Shown piece after piece: positions 6,430 through 13,205 of a stretch of DNA of 14,381 nucleotides (position 1 is the first letter of the stretch; each line of letters starts with the position of its first letter). Under the pieces are notes generated by a model, which was not told the origin of the DNA, searched no databases, and saw nothing but the letters and a program-made list of their open reading frames with translations. Source of the stretch: an uncultured Clostridia bacterium (GTDB lineage Bacteria; Bacillota; Clostridia; Oscillospirales; Acutalibacteraceae); NCBI GenBank assembly GCA_946186725.1, contig CAMHOI010000005.1, positions 1 through 14,381 on the forward strand, in the 5' to 3' direction. Both the position numbers and the translations under genes were made by a program.

Positions 6430-9230
6430 GCCTTACTCCGGGCGGCCGAAAGGATCTCGGCGCAGCGGGCGCACACGTCGGGCCAGTCGGCGTTCTTGCC
6501 GACGGAATCGGAATAGGTCCAGCAGCGGGCGCACTTGCAGCCGCCTGCCTTCTCCACAGTGACGCCAACGCCGGTGTTGCCCGGCACAACGCCGCCCTTG
6601 CCCTCCTTGAGGACGACCTCGGAGGCAATGAGGATGGCGGCGAGCTGATCCTCAAACCGGCGCAGGAGCGCCAGCGTGTCGCCCTCGGCGAAGAGGGTGA
6701 TGCAGCTGTCCAGCGAGGCGCCGATCAGCTTTTCGTTCCGGGCGTTTTCGATCTCCTTCTTGACGTCGTCGCGGATGGCGTGGATCTGCTCCCAATCGGC
6801 CATGAAGGCCTCGTCGGCGTCGACGGCGACGGGGGTCGGGAAAGGATTGAACATCACGTGCGCGGGATCGCGGTCGGACGCGTGAGGCATGAACTGCCAG
6901 ATCTCGTCCGCGGTGAAGGCGAGGATGGGCGCAAGCAGACGGGTGAGCGCGTCGAGGATGCGGTACATGGCGGTCTGCGCGGCGCGGCGGGTGACGCTGT
7001 CGGCGGCCTCGACGTAGAGGCGGTCCTTCAGCACATCGAGATAGAAGTTGGACAGATCGACCACGCAGAAGTTGTGCACAGCGTGATAGATCAGATGATA
7101 CTCGAAGCGGTCGTAGGCCTCCTTCGCGCGCCCGATGAGATCGTTAAGACGGGCCAGCGCCCAGCGGTCGATGGGCTCGAGCGACTCGGCGGCGACGGCG
7201 TCGCGGTCGGGATCGAAGTCGCCCAGGTTGCTGATGAGGAAGCGGGCGGTGTTGCGGATCTTGCGGTAGCTCTCGGACAGCTGCTTGAGGATGTCCTTGG
7301 AGATGCGGATGTCGGCGTGGTAGTCGCTGGAGGCGACCCACAGGCGGAGGATGTCGGCGCCGTACTGCTTGACGATCTCCTCGGGCTCAATGGTGTTGCC
7401 GATGGACTTGGACATCTTCTTGCCCTCGCCGTCCACCACCCAGCCGTGGGTGACGACGGTCTTGTAGGGGGCGACGCCCTTGGTGGCGACGGCGGTCAGC
7501 AGCGAGGACTGGAACCAGCCGCGGTACTGATCGGCGCCCTCCAGGTAGAGGTCGGCGGGGAAACGGAGGTTATCCCGCTCGTCGAGCACCGCCGCGTGGG
7601 TGGAGCCGGAATCGAACCAGACGTCCATGATGTCGGTCTCCTTGCGGAAATGCGCCTTGCCGCACTTGGGGCAAACGAAGCCGGCGGGCAGCAGCTCGGC
7701 CGCCTCGCGGGCATACCAGGCGTCGGCGCCCTCTTTGCGGAAGATGGCGGCGACGGAGGCGATGGTGTCGTCGTTGATGATCTGCTCGCCGCAATCCTCG
7801 CAGTAGAACAGCGGAATGGGAACGCCCCAGGTGCGCTGACGGGAGATGCACCAGTCGGAGCGGTCGCGCACCATGCTGCTGATGCGGTCCTCGCCCCAGC
7901 CGGGGATCCACTCGACGGAACGGATGGCCTCCAGCGCCGCGTCGGAGAACTCCTTGATGGAGCAGAAGCACTGCTCGGTGGCGCGGAAGAGGACGGGCGA
8001 CTTGCACCGCCAGCAATGGGGATACTGGTGGATGATCTTAGACAAAGCGAAGAGCATCCCCGTCTTGTCCAGATGGAGGGCGATGGCTTTGTTGGCCTGA
8101 TCGGTGGTCAGACCGGCGAAGGGGCCGGCATCCTCGGTCATGACGCCCTTGGCATCGACGGCGACGACCATGGGGATCTCGGGGTAGCGGCGGCAGACTT
8201 CAAAGTCGTCGATGCCGTGGCCGGGCGCGGTATGGACGCAGCCGGTGCCGCTCTCCAGCGTGACGTGGTCGCCCACGATGACCAGCGAGGTGCGGTCAAG
8301 GAAGGGGTGGGCGGTGGTCATGTATTCCAGCTCGCTGCCGGGCAGGGTGCCCAGCAGCTCGGGATCGGCGATCCCGGCCGCCTCAAAGGCGGAGCCGGCC
8401 AGCGCGGTGGCCATGACGTAATACTCGCCCTTCGCGCGGTAGACGCCGTAATCGTACTGGGGGCCGACGCAGATGGCCAGGTTGCTGGGCAGGGTCCAGG
8501 TGGTGGTGGTCCAGATGACGAAGAAGGTCTTGCCCTTCTCGGCGCCCAGGGCGGTCAGCTTGCCGAAATCCTCGACGACGGGGAACTTGACGTAGATGGA
8601 GTGGCAGGGATCCTCGGCGTACTCGATCTCGGCCTCGGCCAGGGCGGTCTGGCACTCGGGGCACCAGTAGACGGGCTTGAGTCCCTTGTAGATGTAGCCC
8701 TTTTTGGCCATCTCGCCGAAGACCTCGACCTGGCGGGCGACGAACTCGGGCTTGAGGGTCAGATAGGGGTTATCCCACTCGCCGAGGACGCCCAGACGCT
8801 TGAACTGGTCCCGCTGACTGTCCACGAAGCCGAGGGCGAACTCCCGGCACATTTTGCGAAGCTCCAGGGGCGAGATACGCTCGTTGGAGTCCTTGCCGGC
8901 CTGCTTGCGGGCCTTCAGCTCGGTGGGCAGACCGTGGGTGTCGTAGCCGGGGACGTAGGGCGCCTTGAACCCGCTCATGTTCTTGTAGCGGACGACGAAA
9001 TCCTTGAGGATCTTGTTGAGGGCAGTGCCCAGATGGATCTTGCCGTTGGCGTAGGGCGGGCCGTCGTGGAGGACGTAGAGGGGCTTGCCCTCGTTGCGGG
9101 CGAGGATCTGCTCGTAAAGCTTTTCCTCATACCAGCTTGCCAGCGCCTCGGGCTCCCGCACGGGGAGGCCGGCACGCATGGGAAAGTCGGTCTGAGGTAA
9201 ATTGAGTGTCTCGTTATAATCCTGTGGCAT
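6426..9230 (-). CDS. ileS: Isoleucyl-tRNA synthetase
   Basis: Charges tRNA-Ile with isoleucine in the cytoplasm and edits misactivated valine. The product has 934 residues, full length for the bacterial type with a C-terminal zinc finger. The class I signatures are GKIHLGTALNKILKD (63-77; HLGT stands for the HIGH motif) and KMSKS (605-609). The editing domain contains the TTTTWTLPSN block. Four cysteines near the C-terminus (CARC at 900-903 and CARC at 920-923) form the zinc finger, and there are additional CPEC, CWRC, CEDC and CPKC pairs internally. The start ATG has AGGAG 7 bases upstream. Only 35 bases separate it from divIVA, so no T-box leader sits directly before it; many Firmicutes ileS genes do have one. 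A near-complete antisense open frame over this gene is a GC-content artefact. Confidence 0.98.
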   Translation of the reverse strand: MPQDYNETLNLPQTDFPMRAGLPVREPEALASWYEEKLYEQILARNEGKPLYVLHDGPPYANGKIHLGTALNKILKDFVVRYKNMSGFKAPYVPGYDTHGLPTELKARKQAGKDSNERISPLELRKMCREFALGFVDSQRDQFKRLGVLGEWDNPYLTLKPEFVARQVEVFGEMAKKGYIYKGLKPVYWCPECQTALAEAEIEYAEDPCHSIYVKFPVVEDFGKLTALGAEKGKTFFVIWTTTTWTLPSNLAICVGPQYDYGVYRAKGEYYVMATALAGSAFEAAGIADPELLGTLPGSELEYMTTAHPFLDRTSLVIVGDHVTLESGTGCVHTAPGHGIDDFEVCRRYPEIPMVVAVDAKGVMTEDAGPFAGLTTDQANKAIALHLDKTGMLFALSKIIHQYPHCWRCKSPVLFRATEQCFCSIKEFSDAALEAIRSVEWIPGWGEDRISSMVRDRSDWCISRQRTWGVPIPLFYCEDCGEQIINDDTIASVAAIFRKEGADAWYAREAAELLPAGFVCPKCGKAHFRKETDIMDVWFDSGSTHAAVLDERDNLRFPADLYLEGADQYRGWFQSSLLTAVATKGVAPYKTVVTHGWVVDGEGKKMSKSIGNTIEPEEIVKQYGADILRLWVASSDYHADIRISKDILKQLSESYRKIRNTARFLISNLGDFDPDRDAVAAESLEPIDRWALARLNDLIGRAKEAYDRFEYHLIYHAVHNFCVVDLSNFYLDVLKDRLYVEAADSVTRRAAQTAMYRILDALTRLLAPILAFTADEIWQFMPHASDRDPAHVMFNPFPTPVAVDADEAFMADWEQIHAIRDDVKKEIENARNEKLIGASLDSCITLFAEGDTLALLRRFEDQLAAILIASEVVLKEGKGGVVPGNTGVGVTVEKAGGCKCARCWTYSDSVGKNADWPDVCARCAEILSAARSKA

Positions 9231-9265
9231 GGCGTTTCTCCTAAAGATGGTGGATTGGTGAGGGC

Positions 9266-10090
9266 TTATTCGTCCTCGTCGTCAAGAATGACGGAAAAGC
9301 CGCTCTTGGGCGCCTGTGCCGGGGCCTCTTCGGGTTCCTCGGCGGGGACGGGCTCGTCGTTCTCGGCAGGCTCGTCAGCAATCAGCTCGGCGACCTCGTC
9401 AACGGCCTTGGCGGCGGCGGTCTCGTTCTCTTTCATCTCTCCGATGAGGTCCTGCAGGCGGGAGCCGGCGGAGTCGGATTCCTGCCCGGCCTCGGGCGCG
9501 GTCTCCTCGGTGCGGCGGGTGAGCTTCCTGACCTCGGAAGGAAGCTTCTCCAGCAGTTCGAGGTGCTCCTTGTATTGGGCGATCATTTTGGCGCGGAAGG
9601 CGGCGACCTCGTTCTTCATGGTGGCGAGGATCGTCTCCTGCTCGGCCTTGCTTTCATCGGTGGCGCGCACCAGCTCGTTGGTAGCGCGCTGGGCTTTCTC
9701 CAGCAAGGCGACGGACTGCGCCTTAGCGTTGTCGATCATCTCGCGGGCGGTCGCTTCGGCGGCGGCGGTCGCTTCGGCGGCGGCGGACTCCTTCTCGGCG
9801 GTCAGGGCGTCGGCCTTCTGCTGCGCCTCGGCGAGGAGGGCGTCGGCCTTCTGCTGCGCGTCGGCGGTGATCTGGTCGGCCAGGCGCTGGGCGTTGACCA
9901 GCGTGGTCTGGATGATGTTCTCATCCTTCCTGAGCTGATCGATGGTCTGCTGCATATCGCGGATTCGTTTCTCATAATAGCTGAGCGCTTCCGCGGCCTG
10001 ACTGATCGTGTCGTCGACCTCCGCGCCCCTGTAGCCGTTCATGCCGGCCTTGGTGAACTGGCAGTTCAAAAGCTGTTCCGAAGTGATCAT
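9266..10090 (-). CDS. divIVA: DivIVA-domain cell-division/polarity protein
   Basis: Coiled-coil protein expected to sit at curved membrane (division septum, poles) and organise partners. The product has 274 residues. The N-terminal DivIVA lipid-binding region is present but diverged (FTKAGMNGYRGAEVDDTI, 12-29). A long coiled coil spans about 30-185, followed by an acidic, Pro-rich, probably disordered tail ending in DDEDE. Within the coil, an 11-residue unit (QQKADALLAEA / QQKADALTAEK) is repeated in tandem, suggesting a hendecad segment. GGGGAGGA lies 7 bases before the ATG. The gene follows sepF-ylmH by 31 bases, as expected for this division cluster. It could equally be described as a DivIVA-domain protein of the GpsB/SepIVA class; the size and location favour DivIVA. 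Confidence 0.9.
   Translation of the reverse strand: MITSEQLLNCQFTKAGMNGYRGAEVDDTISQAAEALSYYEKRIRDMQQTIDQLRKDENIIQTTLVNAQRLADQITADAQQKADALLAEAQQKADALTAEKESAAAEATAAAEATAREMIDNAKAQSVALLEKAQRATNELVRATDESKAEQETILATMKNEVAAFRAKMIAQYKEHLELLEKLPSEVRKLTRRTEETAPEAGQESDSAGSRLQDLIGEMKENETAAAKAVDEVAELIADEPAENDEPVPAEEPEEAPAQAPKSGFSVILDDEDE
9748..9783. repeat. Two tandem 18-bp copies inside divIVA
   Basis: The unit CGGTCGCTTCGGCGGCGG occurs twice in a row without mismatch (9748-9765, 9766-9783). On the coding strand it gives an alanine-rich repeat around EATAAAEATA in the coiled coil. Copy number change would be in frame (6 residues). Confidence 0.85.
9804..9869. repeat. 33-bp tandem repeat inside divIVA (11-residue coiled-coil unit)
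   Basis: Two adjacent copies (9804-9836 and 9837-9869) share AGGGCGTCGGCCTTCTGCTG and diverge only toward their 3' ends. They encode the hendecad-like units QQKADALLAEA and QQKADALTAEK. The high DNA identity suggests a recent duplication. Confidence 0.8.
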
Positions 10091-10121
10091 AACGATGTCC
10101 TCCCCTGTTCCATAATCGAGA

Positions 10122-11291
10122 TCAAAGATACTGACGGACTTCCAACACGACGCGGCCCTTGCGCGTAAGCCGGTCGCACGCGTCGAGGATGAACTTGCCC
10201 TTGCCCCGCACTGCGAGGCGGTCGCCGCCGCGCAGGGGGGCGTCCCCCTTCTGACAGGGCAGGCCGTTGACGGCGACCAGCCCCAGCCGGATCCACTCGG
10301 CGGCCTGGGAGCGGGAGCAGGCGAACAGTGCCGATACCACCCCGTCCAGCCGCACGGAGGCGACGGTAACGGACTTCTCGGCGAAGCGGTGGGCGGCGGG
10401 CAGGGGCTCCGAAAATCCTTCGACGACCTTGACGCCCTCGCCGCCGACGCGGGTCAGTTCCCGCAGAATGACGGGCGCGACGCTCTCGGCCACGAAGGCG
10501 ACGCAGCGCCCCGGCTCGCAGAGCAGGTCGCCCACGCTCTCCCGCTTGAGCCCGAGGGCGAGCAGACTCCCCAGCCAGTCCCGGTGGGTGAGCGCGGCGC
10601 ATGGACGCACCCGCAGCGTGAGCGCGGCAATGGGAAATCTCTCCTCCCCGCCGGGCGGAATGAGACCGAGCATGACCCGCTCGGCCCCCTCGTAGCCGCC
10701 GAAGAAGCGGCAGTCGATCCCGCTCTCGCGCGCGCACGCGTAGGAGCAGAGCGCCTGCCGGCGCTCATCAAGAAAGCCGATATACTTGGAAACAGACGAA
10801 TCGCGGGCGATGCGTAAAGCGTCATGCACCCGCGACGTCAGAAGGCCGTCGTCCGGATCGGTCGGTCGGCCGTAATGCTCCTCAAAGAAGACGTCACCGG
10901 AAACGTCCACGTTGTTGGGTGTGATGATGAAGGTGTTATTGGCGGCGCGCTTGATCTGCCCCTTGTTGGCGTAGGCGACGCCGCTCAGGAAGTCCACCAG
11001 GCGGCGGATCACGTCCTTGGGCGCACTCTCCAGATTAAGCACGACGGTACGCTTGGCATTGAGATGGTCGGCGATGCCGGGGGCGTCCTCAAACCGCTCG
11101 GGCTTGACCAGAACAACCTGAAGCTGATTACCGCCGAAGTTGACGACCTTGTCGCGGGAAGCGCCGCGATCGCCGAATGAGAAGCCCTTGCGCTGCTCTT
11201 CGGCAGGTTCCGCCGCCGGCTCGGCGCGGACTTCCTCTTCCTCTTCTTCCTCGGAGGTGAAAAACTCTCTGAATTTGTCCTTGAATCCCAT
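10122..11291 (-). CDS. SepF-YlmH fusion: division-ring protein joined to S4 RNA-binding protein
   Basis: One open frame of 389 residues holds two proteins that are normally separate. Residues 1-138 are SepF, the FtsZ-ring membrane tether: an amphipathic N-terminal helix (MGFKDKFREFF), a Glu/Ala/Pro linker (14-35), then the core with KVVNFGGNQLQVVLVKP, VLNLE, RLVDFLSGVAYA and FIITPNNVDVSG. Residues about 145-389 are a complete YlmH: FLDERRQALC, FFGGYEGAERVML (197-209), LTHRDWLGSLLALGLKRESVGDLL (234-257), TVASVRLDGVVSALF, then an S4 domain (about 315-375). YlmH has been reported to act in ribosome-associated quality control in Bacillus. The start ATG at 11291 has AAAGGAGA 8 bases before it; the open frame upstream is out of family and overlaps yggS. 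No ribosome binding site or ATG is visible at the junction. ylmG, usually between the two genes, is absent. Confidence 0.93.
   Translation of the reverse strand: MGFKDKFREFFTSEEEEEEEVRAEPAAEPAEEQRKGFSFGDRGASRDKVVNFGGNQLQVVLVKPERFEDAPGIADHLNAKRTVVLNLESAPKDVIRRLVDFLSGVAYANKGQIKRAANNTFIITPNNVDVSGDVFFEEHYGRPTDPDDGLLTSRVHDALRIARDSSVSKYIGFLDERRQALCSYACARESGIDCRFFGGYEGAERVMLGLIPPGGEERFPIAALTLRVRPCAALTHRDWLGSLLALGLKRESVGDLLCEPGRCVAFVAESVAPVILRELTRVGGEGVKVVEGFSEPLPAAHRFAEKSVTVASVRLDGVVSALFACSRSQAAEWIRLGLVAVNGLPCQKGDAPLRGGDRLAVRGKGKFILDACDRLTRKGRVVLEVRQYL
11231..11253. repeat. Low-complexity CTT/CTC tract coding a Glu run in SepF
   Basis: A pyrimidine-only tract on the plus strand (GAA/GAG codons on the coding strand) encodes seven consecutive Glu residues (14-20) in the SepF linker. 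Such tracts can change length by slippage. Confidence 0.65.
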
Positions 11292-11325
11292 GATACTTTT
11301 CTCCTTTACCGAATTGATCGGATCC

Positions 11326-12060
11326 TCAGCCGTAATGCCTGGCGCCGAAAAGGGCGGTGCCCAGGCGGACGATCGTTGCCCCCGCGCGAACGGCGGCCTC
11401 ATAATCGCCCGACATTCCCATGGAGAGATGCTCCATAGTAATATTATCTATGCTTTTAGCGGAAAAGTCAATAAACAGTTTATACATTTTCTCAAAATAT
11501 CGGGAAATTTCGGCTTTCTTTTCACAAATCGGCGGAATTGCCATCAATCCGCGCACCCGCACGCCCGCGAGCGGCGCGATCGCGCACAGCAATGCCTCCG
11601 CGTTTTGAGGCAAAACGCCCGACTTGGCTTCCTCCGCGCCGATGTTGATCTCGATGAGGACATCGGTGGTCACCCCAAGCGCACGGCTGCGGCGGTCGAT
11701 CTCCTCCGCGAGTCGGAGAGAGTCGACCGATTCGATCATGCTGACCTTGCCAACGACCTGTTTGACCTTGTTGGTCTGCAGGCGTCCGATATGATGAACC
11801 GGCACGCTTTTGTCCAGGTCGTCCCACTTGGCGCACAGCTCCTGGACGCGATTCTCGCCGATGAGGGTCACGCCGGAAGCGATCGCGTGATTGATCACCT
11901 CGACGGGGACGGTCTTGGTGGCGGCCAGCAGGCGGACGTCGGCGGGATCGCGGCCCGCTTCCCGGGCGGCGCTGGCGATCCTCTCGGTGACCTCGGCAAA
12001 GTTCATGTCAAACCAGGCGATGCGCTGCCGAATCTCCTCATTGTAAGGGCTTTCCGTCAT
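11326..12060 (-). CDS. yggS: YggS/YlmE-family pyridoxal phosphate homeostasis protein
   Basis: Single-domain PLP-binding protein of the alanine racemase-like fold, without known catalysis, that helps balance PLP and amino acid pools. The product has 244 residues, the normal length. The PLP lysine is Lys49 in LLAATKTVP. Other family blocks are IGENRVQE, HHIGRLQTNKVK, HLSMGMSGDYEAAVRAG and RLGTALFG near the end. AAAGGA lies 5 bases before the ATG, inside the displaced 3' frame of the upstream HlyD-like gene. It precedes sepF as ylmE does in Bacillus. The stretch coding residues around 178-208 is markedly AT-rich and uses AT-ending codons, unlike the rest of the gene; it contains a promoter-like pair. 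Confidence 0.95.
   Translation of the reverse strand: MTESPYNEEIRQRIAWFDMNFAEVTERIASAAREAGRDPADVRLLAATKTVPVEVINHAIASGVTLIGENRVQELCAKWDDLDKSVPVHHIGRLQTNKVKQVVGKVSMIESVDSLRLAEEIDRRSRALGVTTDVLIEINIGAEEAKSGVLPQNAEALLCAIAPLAGVRVRGLMAIPPICEKKAEISRYFEKMYKLFIDFSAKSIDNITMEHLSMGMSGDYEAAVRAGATIVRLGTALFGARHYG
11443..11471 (-). promoter_or_regulatory. Candidate housekeeping sigma promoter inside yggS, facing sepF-ylmH
   Basis: On the minus strand TTGACT (11466-11471) is followed after exactly 17 bases by GATAAT (11443-11448). Each hexamer matches the SigA/sigma70 consensus at 5 of 6 positions. It sits in a local AT-rich island within otherwise GC-rich coding DNA. Transcription would start near 11436, about 145 bases before the sepF-ylmH start, and could drive that gene, divIVA, ileS and those beyond. 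Confidence 0.55.
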
Positions 12061-12178
12061 AGAGATCCTTTCCTTTCACGACCACGTCGTCATAGAGATG
12101 AAGTCCCTCCTGAAGGGGATCAATCCGCTTGCAGACAACATAACCGTTGCCGTTGTAGAGAATGCTGACGGGCACGAA
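12038..12178 (-). pseudogene. Displaced C-terminal end of the HlyD-like gene (frameshifted)
   Basis: In the frame shifted by one base after residue 342 of the preceding gene, 46 codons read openly (FVPVSILYNGNGYVV ... LYDDVVVKGKDLYDGK) to a TGA at 12038-12040. This is the kind of tail seen at the end of this adaptor family (LYDEVIVKGKDLYDGK-like, from memory). The intact gene would therefore have overlapped the yggS start by 23 bases, and the apparent gap 12061-12119 was coding. The change is either a single-base gain or a larger deletion that is not a multiple of three around 12179; a sequencing error is possible. Confidence 0.72.
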
Positions 12179-13205
12179 CGCGGATGGCCGAGGTGGGCAC
12201 GCGCAGTCCGTCGTACCGCTTGAGCACGACCTGGAAGGAGGGGTCGCGCAGAGCGGACAGCTCGGCGGACATATAGCTGCACTTGAAGACGACGACGGCG
12301 TCCTCCCCTGCCGCGCTTTTGTTCACGCGGGCGACGGTTACGGGCAGCGCATCGGCGGAGGCGGAGGTCATCTCCAGGGTCAGTTCGGCCCCTTCGACGA
12401 ACAGCAGCGCGTCGTCAAAGGAGACTTTGGCGGCGAGATACCACTCCATATCGCTGACGACCTTGCCCATGAAGGCGGCGTCGGTGATGGCGGGGTCGGG
12501 CACGATCTCGTCAAACGCCTCGGGGGTCAGAGAGGCGATCCCGTCGGGGGTCAGCGCGTTCTCATACCCGTCGACGGAGGAGATGAAATAGCCGGAGCAG
12601 GGGGCGCTCAGGGTGTCGATCGGCGCACCTACGGAGGCGACGAGGGTCTCCCTCTCCGCCTTGAGTGAAGCAAGCAGGGCGGAAAAGTCGCTGGTGGAGT
12701 CGGTAACAGCCATGCGGCGGTTGAGGAGGGTCAGATAGGTCTGGCTCATCTCGTCCAGCCCGGCATAGTCCCCGTCCCCCGCCGCCTGCAAGGTGGCGAT
12801 CAGACGGGTGTGCAGCTGTTTTTCCAACTGGTCGACGGAAACGACGATGTTGGAGCTCATGCCCTGCAGGGTCTCCAGATTGGCGATCTGGCGGTCCAGA
12901 GCGATCAGCTTCTGCTGGGCCTGAGCGGCCGTCTCGCTGGCGTAGAGCGTGGCGACCGTGCCGCCGTTGGCGACCTTGCTGCCGTTGCTGACGGCGTAGC
13001 TGCAGACGCCCTGCGCACCCGCGGAGACGAGATGCTCGCTCCGAATGACGTAGGATTCGGTGACGGAGACGGTCTCCTTGGCCGAGTAAGAGAGCGCCGC
13101 TTCGGTCCTGACGCTGGTGTAGGGCACGACGAAAGCGTGGTAGACGATATAGGCGAGCAAAAGCAAGCCCATCAGCGACAGAGCGATGCGTTTGAACCAA
13201 ATCAA
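12120..13205 (-). CDS. HlyD-like membrane-anchored adaptor, C-terminus altered by a frameshift
   Basis: Resembles the HlyD/periplasmic-adaptor-like proteins often found between miaA and yggS in Clostridia; the role is unknown and no transporter partner is nearby. From the TTG at 13205 the product has 361 residues: a cytoplasmic start (IWFKR), one transmembrane segment (about 7-27), a lipoyl/barrel-sandwich-like stretch (HLVSAGAQGVCSYAVSNGSKVANGG, 58-82), a helical section (about 92-200), then beta-rich sequence. After residue 342 (VPTSAIR) the frame turns into unrelated, Arg/Gln-rich sequence and stops at 12120, while the expected C-terminal sequence continues in another frame (next entry). 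Start choice: AAAGGAGG (13214-13221) lies 8 bases before the TTG, whose TTGA overlaps the miaA stop. The upstream part of the open frame (to 13361) is antiparallel noise over miaA. Confidence 0.75.
   Translation of the reverse strand: MIWFKRIALSLMGLLLLAYIVYHAFVVPYTSVRTEAALSYSAKETVSVTESYVIRSEHLVSAGAQGVCSYAVSNGSKVANGGTVATLYASETAAQAQQKLIALDRQIANLETLQGMSSNIVVSVDQLEKQLHTRLIATLQAAGDGDYAGLDEMSQTYLTLLNRRMAVTDSTSDFSALLASLKAERETLVASVGAPIDTLSAPCSGYFISSVDGYENALTPDGIASLTPEAFDEIVPDPAITDAAFMGKVVSDMEWYLAAKVSFDDALLFVEGAELTLEMTSASADALPVTVARVNKSAAGEDAVVVFKCSYMSAELSALRDPSFQVVLKRYDGLRVPTSAIRVRARQHSLQRQRLCCLQAD

Noticed and set aside
6780..9200. An 806-codon open frame on the plus strand opposite ileS
   Set aside because: It is antisense to a clear isoleucyl-tRNA synthetase, its product is Gly/Asp/Val-rich with no recognisable domain, and long antisense frames are expected in GC-rich coding DNA.
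11292..11402. Longer sepF-ylmH start giving a 426-residue protein
   Set aside because: The extra 37 residues overlap yggS, have no similarity to SepF and lack a ribosome binding site; the ATG at 11291 begins the conserved membrane helix.
12076..12282. A separate 68-codon minus-strand frame spanning the HlyD-like 3' end
   Set aside because: It is the third frame, shows no family sequence and differs from the frame carrying the displaced conserved tail.
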